A DNA stretch of 64,000 nucleotides, taken from contig JADJGJ010000002.1 in assembly GCA_016708105.1 (NCBI GenBank), positions 806,001 to 870,000 of the forward strand, written 5' to 3'. Shown here in pieces: positions 44,770-51,551 of this stretch (positions are counted from its first letter, which is position 1; each line of letters starts with the position of its first letter). The translations under genes were made by a program, and so were the position numbers. The notes under the pieces were generated by a model. It was given only the letters and a program-made list of their open reading frames with translations. It was not told the DNA's origin and did not search any database. Source of the DNA: Crocinitomicaceae bacterium (GTDB lineage Bacteria > Bacteroidota > Bacteroidia > Flavobacteriales_D > Crocinitomicaceae).

Positions 44770-44797
44770 CAAATTTAATTAAAGAGCGAATCAACAA
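44770..44797 (-). promoter_or_regulatory. Candidate promoter of the secreted-protein/rimO unit
   Basis: Minus strand: TTG (44797-44795), 17 nt, TAAATTTG (44777-44770). Both elements fit the consensus, and part of the site overlaps the 3' end of ftsY. Confidence 0.45.
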
Positions 44798-45728
44798 ATT
44801 CATTCTTATTAAAAACTTGCAAATCGTCTATTCCTTCACCTACACCAATGTATTTCACCGGAATTTTCATTTGATCTGAAATACCAATCACAACGCCTCC
44901 CTTAGCTGTTCCGTCTAATTTGGTAACAGCAAGTGCGTTAATTTCAGTGGCCTGTGCAAATTGTTTTGCTTGCTCAAAAGCGTTTTGCCCGGTTGATCCA
45001 TCTAATACGAGCAGTATTTCATGTGGTGCATCAGGAATAACTTTTGACATCACCTTTTTTATTTTTGAAAGTTCATTCATCAGGTTGATTTTGTTGTGCA
45101 ACCTTCCTGCTGTATCAACAATAACAACATCAGCTTGCTGTGCTTTGCCAGATTGTATGGCATCAAACGCAACCGATGCCGGATCAGCCCCCATGCCTTG
45201 CTGAACAATAGGCACACCAACACGCTGTGACCAAATAATTAACTGATCAACTGCTGCAGCTCTGAATGTATCTGCTGCACCAAGTACTACTTTTTTACCT
45301 TGTTTTTTAAATTGGTTTGCTAATTTCCCGATAGTAGTTGTCTTACCAACTCCATTCACCCCAACTACCATAATCACATAAGGTTTCTCAATGTTTGAGG
45401 GTAGAGTAAACTCAGCCGTGTCACCGGAATTATTTTCAGATAATAATGAGGCAATTTCTTCTTTTAGAATTTTATTAAGCTCTGCTGTGGTTAGATATTT
45501 ATCTTTAGCAACACGGTCTTCTATTCTGCGAATAATTTTCAATGTGGTATCAACACCAACATCTGAAGTGATTAAAATTTCTTCTAGTTCATCCAGTACC
45601 TGATCATCAATGCTTGATTTACCAACAACGGCACGGGTTAATTTAGAAAGAAAGGAGTGTTTGGTTTTTTCCAAACCTTTGTCAAGACTTTGCTTTTTTT
45701 CTTTTGAGAAAAGATTGAAAATACCCAT
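44775..45728 (-). CDS. ftsY: Signal recognition particle receptor FtsY
   Basis: FtsY is the GTPase receptor that docks SRP-ribosome complexes at the inner membrane. The 317-residue protein lacks the long acidic A domain of E. coli FtsY, as usual in this phylum, and has the N domain (residues ~15-95) and the G domain with GVNGVGKTTTIGKLA (P-loop), AADTFRAAAVDQL, DTAGRLHNK and TKLDGTAKGG. The terminal helix VGEGIDDLQVFNKNEFVDSLF is the classical ending. A strong terminator sits between the ribosomal genes and its start codon. Confidence 0.96.
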   Translation of the reverse strand: MGIFNLFSKEKKQSLDKGLEKTKHSFLSKLTRAVVGKSSIDDQVLDELEEILITSDVGVDTTLKIIRRIEDRVAKDKYLTTAELNKILKEEIASLLSENNSGDTAEFTLPSNIEKPYVIMVVGVNGVGKTTTIGKLANQFKKQGKKVVLGAADTFRAAAVDQLIIWSQRVGVPIVQQGMGADPASVAFDAIQSGKAQQADVVIVDTAGRLHNKINLMNELSKIKKVMSKVIPDAPHEILLVLDGSTGQNAFEQAKQFAQATEINALAVTKLDGTAKGGVVIGISDQMKIPVKYIGVGEGIDDLQVFNKNEFVDSLFN

Positions 45729-45734
45729 ATAAAA

Positions 45735-45767
45735 TTAAAAAAGCTCCTCCCGGTCATGGAAGAAGCT
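45735..45767 (-). terminator. Terminator hairpin directly upstream of ftsY
   Basis: On the minus strand AGCTTCTTCC (45767-45758) pairs with GGGAGGAGCT (45751-45742), 10 bp with two G-U pairs and a 6-nt loop, followed by TTTTTT. The T-run ends about 7-10 nt before the ftsY ATG at 45728. It ends the rpmB-rpmG-DUF4295 transcript or limits readthrough into ftsY. Confidence 0.75.
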
Positions 45768-45792
45768 GTGATTAAATGTATTCAAAATAGAT

Positions 45793-45948
45793 TTAGCTTT
45801 TGGCAAACCAATCCTGAACTTTATCGTTGTGTACAACTTCTTCTTTGAAACTGTACGCACCGGTTTTTGGATTTTTAATCATTTTCACACATTTAGTGTG
45901 TTCTTTTCCTCCTCCGGTTTGCAATGAAGCAACTACTTTCTTAGCCAT
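45793..45948 (-). CDS. DUF4295 small basic protein
   Basis: This 51-residue protein begins MAKKVVASLQTGGGKEHT and ends VQDWFAKS. It matches DUF4295, a Bacteroidota-specific small basic protein nearly always encoded beside L33 and L28. The composition (many Lys, short, no signal) and position suggest a ribosome-associated protein, but that role is inferred from context. It begins 8 bp after the rpmG stop. Confidence 0.85.
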   Translation of the reverse strand: MAKKVVASLQTGGGKEHTKCVKMIKNPKTGAYSFKEEVVHNDKVQDWFAKS

Positions 45949-45956
45949 GGCTCTGC

Positions 45957-46142
45957 TTATTTAATTTCTTTGTGAATAGTGTATTTTTTAAGAATCGGGT
46001 TGAATTTTTTCAACTCAATTCGGTCAGGTGTGTTTTTACGGTTTTTTGTAGTCACATAACGTGAAGTACCCGGCTGTCCTGATGTTTTGTGCTCAGTACA
46101 TTCTAATATCACCTGAATTCTGTTTCCTTTTGACTTTGCCAT
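45957..46142 (-). CDS. rpmG: 50S ribosomal protein L33
   Basis: The 61-residue protein has the L33 sequence features RIQVILECTEHKTSG, RYVTTKNRKNTPDRIELKKF and NPILKKYTIHKEIK. It keeps only one of the four Cys of the zinc-binding form (Cys in LECTEH), so it is a Zn-independent (C-minus) type. It lies in the rpmB-rpmG-DUF4295 unit, which is the standard Bacteroidota order. Confidence 0.96.
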   Translation of the reverse strand: MAKSKGNRIQVILECTEHKTSGQPGTSRYVTTKNRKNTPDRIELKKFNPILKKYTIHKEIK

Positions 46143-46162
46143 TTTCTGATAATTTTATCGGG

Positions 46163-46396
46163 TTAAATGAATCCTTTTTCTCTTGCCTCTTTCAAGCAAG
46201 CTCCAATGCCTTTTTTATTGATTGTTCTCAAAGCAGACGTACTCACTTTAATCACTATATACTGATTTTCTTCAGGCACAAAAAAGCGCTTAGTAACCAG
46301 ATTTGGGTTGAATCTGCGTTTGGTTTTACGATTTGAATGGGAAACGCTGTTTCCTGTAATCGCTTTTTTCCCGGTAATTTGACAAACTCTTGACAT
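46163..46396 (-). CDS. rpmB: 50S ribosomal protein L28
   Basis: The 77-residue protein begins MSRVCQITGKKAITGNSVSHS and has the conserved NRKTKRRFNPNL core, then LRTINKKGI near the end. It is the first gene of the unit rpmB-rpmG-DUF4295, with a promoter 66-96 bp upstream of its start. A single Cys in VCQITGKK remains of the zinc site. Confidence 0.97.
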   Translation of the reverse strand: MSRVCQITGKKAITGNSVSHSNRKTKRRFNPNLVTKRFFVPEENQYIVIKVSTSALRTINKKGIGACLKEAREKGFI

Positions 46397-46461
46397 GATG
46401 TTGTGTTTTATTTTCCGTTTTTCAGATTTGACAAATCATCTCTTCCTGAAAATTGGGAGTG

Positions 46462-46492
46462 CAAAGTAACTAACTTTTTTATGGATTTACAA
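46462..46492 (-). promoter_or_regulatory. Candidate promoter of the rpmB unit
   Basis: Minus strand: TTG (46492-46490), 20 nt, TTACTTTG (46469-46462), one mismatch to TAnnTTTG. The leader of about 60 nt is longer than for most genes here and could hold a translational control site, though I see no defined structure in it. Confidence 0.5.
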
Positions 46493-46545
46493 ATAATCAA
46501 CAAAAAAAAGCTGAAAAACACCATTTCAAACCCGGCTTAAGTGAG

Positions 46546-47793
46546 TTAATCATTTGTTTTACAGATTATTCTTCTTAGAAAATTCAATGCATACACCACC
46601 GTAAGCTCAATATTCCTTTCCCGATTATGCTTAAACAGAAATTGTTTTGAGTAAACTTTTTCAGGACTTGCAATGGCAATCCATACTGTACCTACCGGCT
46701 TTTCCGCAGTTCCCCCATCAGGGCCTGCTATACCTGTTGTTGCAATACAATAGTGTGAATTTAGTCGTTTTGCCCCGCCCAATGCCATTTGTTCAGCTAC
46801 TTGTTGACTAACTGCTCCATGTGTTGAAATTATCTCAGGCTGCACATCAGCTAAGCTTGATTTTACGGCATTATCATACGCTATAATGGATCCAAGATAA
46901 TAGGATGATGAACCCGGAACGCTGACTATGCGTGAAGCTAATGTGCCGCCGGTACAACTTTCTACCGTTGAAAGGGTTTGATTTGATGAACTAAGATGTT
47001 TTCCAATTACTTTCTCAAGGGTGTCATCATCAAAGCCAAATACCTGTCCTTCAAAGCGCTTTTGCATCAATGAAAAGTGTTGCTCCATGATGCCTGATTG
47101 TTCTTTAGTACCGGTTAATCTCAATTTAACAATGCCGGGTGATGGCAAATATGCAATCGCTATTTCACTCTTTGCACATGCTTCTTCTATGTCGTTTATT
47201 TCATGTGCAAGTTGTGATTCGCCTATACCTTGAAATAAAATAGTGCGATGATAGAAGGTAGCAAGTTTGTATTTTTTCTGAAATTCAGGAATTATTTTTT
47301 CCATGAGTCCTTTCATTTCAAACGGTACTCCGGGCAATGAAATGACATCTGCTCCATCTTTGGTAAACCACATTCCTGAAGCTGTTCCCAAATCATTTTC
47401 AATTATAATCGCCTTAGAAGGCAGCATTGCCTGTTGTTTATTGACATCCAGCATAGGACGATTCAGGTGTCTGAACATTTCTTCTACTCTCTTGAGGATA
47501 GTGGCATTCAAAATCAACGTGTCATCAAAATAATGAGTGAGTACATGTTTTGTTATGTCATCTTTGGTTGGCCCTAATCCACCGGTGAATATAACCAGAC
47601 TGCAATTTGTTAGCATTCTATCAAGTGCTTCTGTAATTCTGTCAGCCTTATCTGAAATACTTAGAATTTCTCGCACGGAGATTCCTATTTCATTGAGTTT
47701 AGTCGCTAACCAGGCAGAATTGGTATCAATGGTTTGCCCCACTAATATCTCATCTCCAATGGTGATTATTCCGGCATGAATTTGTGTTTGCAT
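46546..47793 (-). CDS. cinA: CinA-family protein (NMN amidohydrolase / ADP-ribose pyrophosphatase type)
   Basis: The 415-residue protein has the N-terminal MoCF/COG1058 domain (AGIITIGDEILVGQTIDTNS, IFTGGLGPTKDDIT, LPGVPFEMKGLM) and the C-terminal CinA (PncC) deamidase domain with STVESCTGGTLASRI and TGIAGPDGGTAEKPVGTVWIA. Full-length CinA recycles nucleotide by-products of NAD metabolism; the older link to competence is not shown here. It is a single gene in its own unit. Confidence 0.95.
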   Translation of the reverse strand: MQTQIHAGIITIGDEILVGQTIDTNSAWLATKLNEIGISVREILSISDKADRITEALDRMLTNCSLVIFTGGLGPTKDDITKHVLTHYFDDTLILNATILKRVEEMFRHLNRPMLDVNKQQAMLPSKAIIIENDLGTASGMWFTKDGADVISLPGVPFEMKGLMEKIIPEFQKKYKLATFYHRTILFQGIGESQLAHEINDIEEACAKSEIAIAYLPSPGIVKLRLTGTKEQSGIMEQHFSLMQKRFEGQVFGFDDDTLEKVIGKHLSSSNQTLSTVESCTGGTLASRIVSVPGSSSYYLGSIIAYDNAVKSSLADVQPEIISTHGAVSQQVAEQMALGGAKRLNSHYCIATTGIAGPDGGTAEKPVGTVWIAIASPEKVYSKQFLFKHNRERNIELTVVYALNFLRRIICKTND

Positions 47794-47810
47794 ATTTCTT
47801 GGTACTCTGT

Positions 47811-47841
47811 TTGTAAGGATAACTATAAATGACTATGTTTG
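47811..47841 (+). promoter_or_regulatory. Promoter of the DUF4197 gene
   Basis: TTG (47811-47813), 20 nt, TATGTTTG (47834-47841): a full consensus match. The ATG follows 20 nt after the -7 element. Confidence 0.65.
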
Positions 47842-47861
47842 ACAAATAAAACTGAACGTAA

Positions 47862-48608
47862 ATGAAAACGAAATTATTGATTTATCTCGGATTTGGAATG
47901 ATGTTATCAAGTTGCGTGCTTGAAGAAATTGCAAACGATGTAATCACAACCGGCACCGGTACGGGAACAGGTACAACCACAGCTCCTGCTCTGACAAATG
48001 AAGAAGTTATTCAGGGATTGAAAGAAGCTTTGACCATTGGAATTAAAAAAGGTGCTGAAATGGCTTCCATGACAGATGGTTTTTTTAAAAATGATTTGAT
48101 TAAGATTCCTTTTCCTCCTGAAGCAAATAATATTAAAGACAAAGCCATTGAGTGGGGATTGCAAGGAAAAGTGGATGAGATTATTCTTACCCTGAACCGT
48201 GCGGCAGAGTTGGCCTCTCAAAAAGCAACACCAATTTTTGTTGATGCCATTACCAACATGAGTATTGGTGACGGTTTTGAAATTCTGCATGGTTCTGATT
48301 CTGCAGCTACCATGTATCTCATTAAAACTACTACAGCGCCATTGACAGAGGCTTTTTTGCCAGTAGTTAAAGAGGCCATTGAAACAGTAGAGTTAACTAA
48401 ATACTGGAATCCGGTGGCGACAAAATACAACCAATGGGCAAAAATTTCAGGCAAATCTGAAATCAATCCAGACCTTGATAAATATGTGACAGATCGCGGT
48501 ATTACCGGTCTTTTCGTGTTGGTTAAACAAGAAGAAAAGAAAATCAGAAAAGATCCTGTTGCGCAAGTAACTGACCTGTTGAAAAAGGTTTTCGGCAGTT
48601 TGCTTTAA
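47862..48608 (+). CDS. DUF4197 lipoprotein
   Basis: The 248-residue protein has a lipoprotein signal (GFGMMLSSC, lipidated Cys18), a Thr/Gly-rich linker (TTGTGTGTGTTTAP), and then the DUF4197 domain: EEVIQGLKEALTIGIKKGAEMAS, IPFPPEANNIKDKAIEWGL, IFVDAITNMSIGDGFEILHG and VTDRGITGLFVLVKQEEKKIRKDP. The domain is widespread in Bacteroidota and Proteobacteria and has no established function. A helical periplasmic role on the outer or inner membrane is inferred from the lipid anchor. Confidence 0.88.
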   Translation: MKTKLLIYLGFGMMLSSCVLEEIANDVITTGTGTGTGTTTAPALTNEEVIQGLKEALTIGIKKGAEMASMTDGFFKNDLIKIPFPPEANNIKDKAIEWGLQGKVDEIILTLNRAAELASQKATPIFVDAITNMSIGDGFEILHGSDSAATMYLIKTTTAPLTEAFLPVVKEAIETVELTKYWNPVATKYNQWAKISGKSEINPDLDKYVTDRGITGLFVLVKQEEKKIRKDPVAQVTDLLKKVFGSLL

Positions 48609-48625
48609 GCCAACGTTGGGAAAAT

Positions 48626-48659
48626 AGGTTGAAAAAAATCGTTTAAAGTCAACCTTTTT
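48626..48659 (+). terminator. Probable Rho-independent terminator after the DUF4197 gene
   Basis: The stem AGGTTGA (48626-48632) / TCAACCT (48649-48655) has a 16-nt AT-rich loop and is followed by TTTT. It lies 18 bp past the stop. Confidence 0.5.
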
Positions 48660-48692
48660 GGCGAATATTGCGTATAGGTTATAAATCAAGTT

Positions 48693-48977
48693 ATGGGAAA
48701 GTTGTTAGTAAGCATCATTTTTGTACTCTCAATGAGTAATTCTTTTGGTCAGGATTACAGCTACTCCTTTAAAATAGATGGAGTGGTCGATCTTGCTACT
48801 GCCAAGGAAATTACAGATCCACTCAGAGAGTTGTTTAAAACCTATCCAACTTTTATTGTAGATACACAAAAATTTGATTTTATCTCAGGATACGAATACA
48901 CTGAGGAGGATTTGAGTTCCTACCTCATAGAATATGGATATTACCTTACTGAATTCTCTGTCCTTGTAATTGAATGA
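48693..48977 (+). CDS. Small secreted protein, possible ferredoxin-like/HMA-like fold
   Basis: The 94-residue protein has a signal peptide (MGKLLVSIIFVLSMSNSFGQ) and a ~74-residue mature part. The predicted order strand-helix-strand-strand-helix-strand (YSFKIDGVV, LATAKEITDPLRELF, FIVDTQKFDFIS, TEEDLSSYLIEYG, YYLTEFSVL) resembles a heavy-metal-associated ferredoxin-like fold, but the CxxC metal site is absent. I do not recognise a named family. It overlaps the next gene by 4 bp (ATGA), so the two are made together. Confidence 0.55.
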   Translation: MGKLLVSIIFVLSMSNSFGQDYSYSFKIDGVVDLATAKEITDPLRELFKTYPTFIVDTQKFDFISGYEYTEEDLSSYLIEYGYYLTEFSVLVIE

Positions 48978-50374
48978 CTAGTTGCAAAATTCCATACGTG
49001 ATACGCCATTATCTTACTAAATTAATATTAGTGGGTGTGGTTATACTCGGTTATCATGACGGGTTTTCTCAAACCAATCCTTCTGATGGTTGTACAGGTA
49101 TTCCGGTATTGACGGTGAATGCAAATTGTACACCAACAACTTACACCTTACCCGGAACTTATGCTAATGGTGGTTTAGTAAATGCTTCTTGTAACTTAGG
49201 AACTAATATGGATGACGGTTGGTATCAGTTCACAGCTACAAATACTACTACTGATATTGATTTAACCGGAAGTAGAACTCATACCCTTTCTGTTTGGAGT
49301 GCTTGCGGAGGTGGAACTGAACTTGCGTGTAGTCATGCAGCTGCAGGTACGGCAGCGTCTGTATCATTTGCTACGACTATAGGTACAGTTTACTATATTC
49401 AAGTTCACCGAAATCAATCAAATAATACATCAAGTATGAACGGGTCAATCTGCGTTCATGATCCGGTAGCTCCGGCTAATAATTGTGATATTGGCATTCA
49501 GGTTTGTGCAAGTACAGGATTTCCCGGAAATAGTGCAGGTTTTGGTACTCAGGAATTGGACGTAACTAATCGGGGATGTTTGAACAGTAATGAGCATCAA
49601 TCATCCTGGTATTTGATCTCTATTGGTACGGCTGGAACTCTCCAGTTCACAATCTCCCCAAGTAATGGAACAGACGATTATGACTTTGCCTTGTGGGGGC
49701 CATCATCTGCGTGTCCTCCAACCGCTGCTCCGATCAGATGTTCTTATGCCGCTGGTGGTGGAAACACGGGTTTGAATACCGCACTAAATGGCGCTGAATC
49801 ACCTTCTACAACTGAAGGTTCTGGAGGAAACCGATATGTTGATGATCTAACGGTTGCTGCCGGGGATGTTTACTTGCTTGTAATTGATAATTTTACTTCT
49901 TCGTTATCGTCATTTAACTTTATCTTCGGTGGCTCTGCCGGTATCTCCTGCGTGCCGCTGCCCGTTGTATTGGTTTCGCTTGAAGCGCAAAATGAGGGTC
50001 AGGTAAATGTGATTAAGTGGCAGACAAAATCTGAATCAAATAATGATTTTTATACTCTTGAAAGAAGTACCGATGGCGAAACGTGGTATGCGGTAGGCAA
50101 CATTGATGGTGCCGGTAATTCTTCTGAAACTATTGACTATCAATTCAGAGATTTTTTTGTGTCTGATCAAGTAGTTTATTATCAACTTTGGCAAACTGAT
50201 CATGACGGGGTGACAACAAATCTTGGTATTGTTGCAGTAGAGTCTGATTCAAATGCGCCTGAATTGGTTAAAATTATTAATCTCTTAGGTGAAGAGGTTG
50301 ATGAAAATTATGATGGAATTCAGGTCTATGTTTATAGTGACGGTTCTACCATCAAAAGGTTCAGACAAAAATAA
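48974..50374 (+). CDS. Secreted pre-peptidase-like protein with an unusual short C-terminal motif
   Basis: The 466-residue protein has a signal peptide (ILVGVVILGYHDGFSQ) and two beta-sandwich modules resembling bacterial pre-peptidase C-terminal domains (DDGWYQFTAT...LSVWSACGG, then SSWYLISIGTAGTLQFTISP...DYDFALWGP). A fibronectin-like segment follows (IKWQTKSESNNDFYTLERSTDGETW). The last ~30 residues (VKIINLLGEEVDENYDGIQVYVYSDGSTIKRFRQK) resemble a T9SS sorting signal of a short, non-canonical kind. It is translationally coupled to the preceding small secreted protein and is probably surface-exposed or secreted. No enzyme motif was found. Confidence 0.65.
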   Translation: MTSCKIPYVIRHYLTKLILVGVVILGYHDGFSQTNPSDGCTGIPVLTVNANCTPTTYTLPGTYANGGLVNASCNLGTNMDDGWYQFTATNTTTDIDLTGSRTHTLSVWSACGGGTELACSHAAAGTAASVSFATTIGTVYYIQVHRNQSNNTSSMNGSICVHDPVAPANNCDIGIQVCASTGFPGNSAGFGTQELDVTNRGCLNSNEHQSSWYLISIGTAGTLQFTISPSNGTDDYDFALWGPSSACPPTAAPIRCSYAAGGGNTGLNTALNGAESPSTTEGSGGNRYVDDLTVAAGDVYLLVIDNFTSSLSSFNFIFGGSAGISCVPLPVVLVSLEAQNEGQVNVIKWQTKSESNNDFYTLERSTDGETWYAVGNIDGAGNSSETIDYQFRDFFVSDQVVYYQLWQTDHDGVTTNLGIVAVESDSNAPELVKIINLLGEEVDENYDGIQVYVYSDGSTIKRFRQK

Positions 50375-50393
50375 ATCAAACTCTCCTCAATTT

Positions 50394-50401
50394 TATTTTT
50401 G
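50394..50401 (+). promoter_or_regulatory. -7 element (TATTTTTG) upstream of the GT4 gene
   Basis: An exact TAnnTTTG match ends 13 nt before the GTG start at 50415. No TTG at the expected distance was noted. It supports the GTG as the real start. Confidence 0.4.
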
Positions 50402-50414
50402 ATAAATTCGTGAG

Positions 50415-51551
50415 GTGAAAGTACTTTTTCTTACGGATGGAATATTTCCCTTTGTGCTCGGCGGAATGCAAAAGCATAGCGCCATTCTTATTAAGTTATT
50501 AGCTGAGCGAGGATGTGAGTTGACTGTAGTTCACACCGGCGGAAAAGATTATTCTGAATCTAAATTGCAAGAAATATTTGTTGGTACTCAAATCAAGTTC
50601 GTACAGGTTGAGTTTCCTGTTTTGAATAAGTTTCCCGGTCACTATGTCAGAGAAAACAAATTGTATTCTCAACAATGTTTTAAAAAATTGGCACATGTTG
50701 TGAATGATTTTGATCTCGTTTATGCGCAGGGTTTTACAGGATATCATTTTGTCAAGCAGCGAAAAGAAAATAAATTGCGTGTTCCGGTACTAGTTAATTT
50801 GCATGGCTTTGAAATGTTCCAGCGTCCACCGGATTTCAAAGCCAGATTGGGAAATATTTTTCTCAAACAAATTGCAAACTATTTATTGAATCATGCAGAT
50901 TATATTTATTCTTTTGGTGCAAGATTAAATGAAGTTCTTGATAGAGAAAATATAGACAAAGCAAAAATTCTAATTCAATCAAATGCTGTTGAAGAAAATT
51001 GGATACATCAAACAAATCAATTGGCTCAAGTACGATCATTTGTTTTCATCGGTCGCAATGAACGACGTAAGGGCTTAGCAGAACTTTTGGCTGCAATTGA
51101 AATTCTGAAATCAAAGAATATGGTTTTCCAATTTCATTTTATTGGTCCTGCAGAAGTTGAGATGGATCACTCAAAAATTAAGATGTTTTTTCATGGTGAA
51201 ATCAGAGATGTGACTAGAATTCAGGAGATACTTGATATGTGTGATTGTATTGTGGTACCAAGCCATTCTGAGGGTATGCCAACGGTAATACTTGAAGCCA
51301 TGGCTCGTTCATTAGTTGTCATTGCAACGGATGTTGGTGCGGTGAGTAGAATGGTTAAAGAGAACGGAATACTGCTGAATCAACCGCAACCGGAATTGAT
51401 AGCCGATGCAATTCAAAAAATTATTCAAATGCCCGATGAAGATTTGAAAAAGATGAAAATAAAATCCGCAGAAATTGTGCCACAACAATTTATCTGGCCG
51501 GTTGTTGCTGATGATATTGTTGAGCAATTTAAAAAGATACGTTCCGTCTGA
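50415..51551 (+). CDS. GT4-family glycosyltransferase
   Basis: The 378-residue protein is a GT-B glycosyltransferase. The N-terminal domain starts MKVLFLTDGIFPFVLGGMQKHSA with the Gly-rich loop; the C-terminal domain has GRNERRKGLAELLAAIEIL and the donor-binding region VPSHSEGMPTVILEAMARSLVVIATDVGAVS (the E-x7-E signature of GT4). The start is a GTG at 50415. It transfers a nucleotide-sugar residue, probably in cell-surface glycan synthesis, but donor and acceptor are unknown. No other glycan genes lie beside it, and it ends 1 bp from the convergent pheT stop. Confidence 0.9.
   Translation: MKVLFLTDGIFPFVLGGMQKHSAILIKLLAERGCELTVVHTGGKDYSESKLQEIFVGTQIKFVQVEFPVLNKFPGHYVRENKLYSQQCFKKLAHVVNDFDLVYAQGFTGYHFVKQRKENKLRVPVLVNLHGFEMFQRPPDFKARLGNIFLKQIANYLLNHADYIYSFGARLNEVLDRENIDKAKILIQSNAVEENWIHQTNQLAQVRSFVFIGRNERRKGLAELLAAIEILKSKNMVFQFHFIGPAEVEMDHSKIKMFFHGEIRDVTRIQEILDMCDCIVVPSHSEGMPTVILEAMARSLVVIATDVGAVSRMVKENGILLNQPQPELIADAIQKIIQMPDEDLKKMKIKSAEIVPQQFIWPVVADDIVEQFKKIRSV

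Noticed and set aside
50374..50415. Longer GT4 start upstream of the GTG
   Set aside because: No in-frame ATG exists in the short gap and the GTG opens directly into the conserved KVLFLTDG strand.
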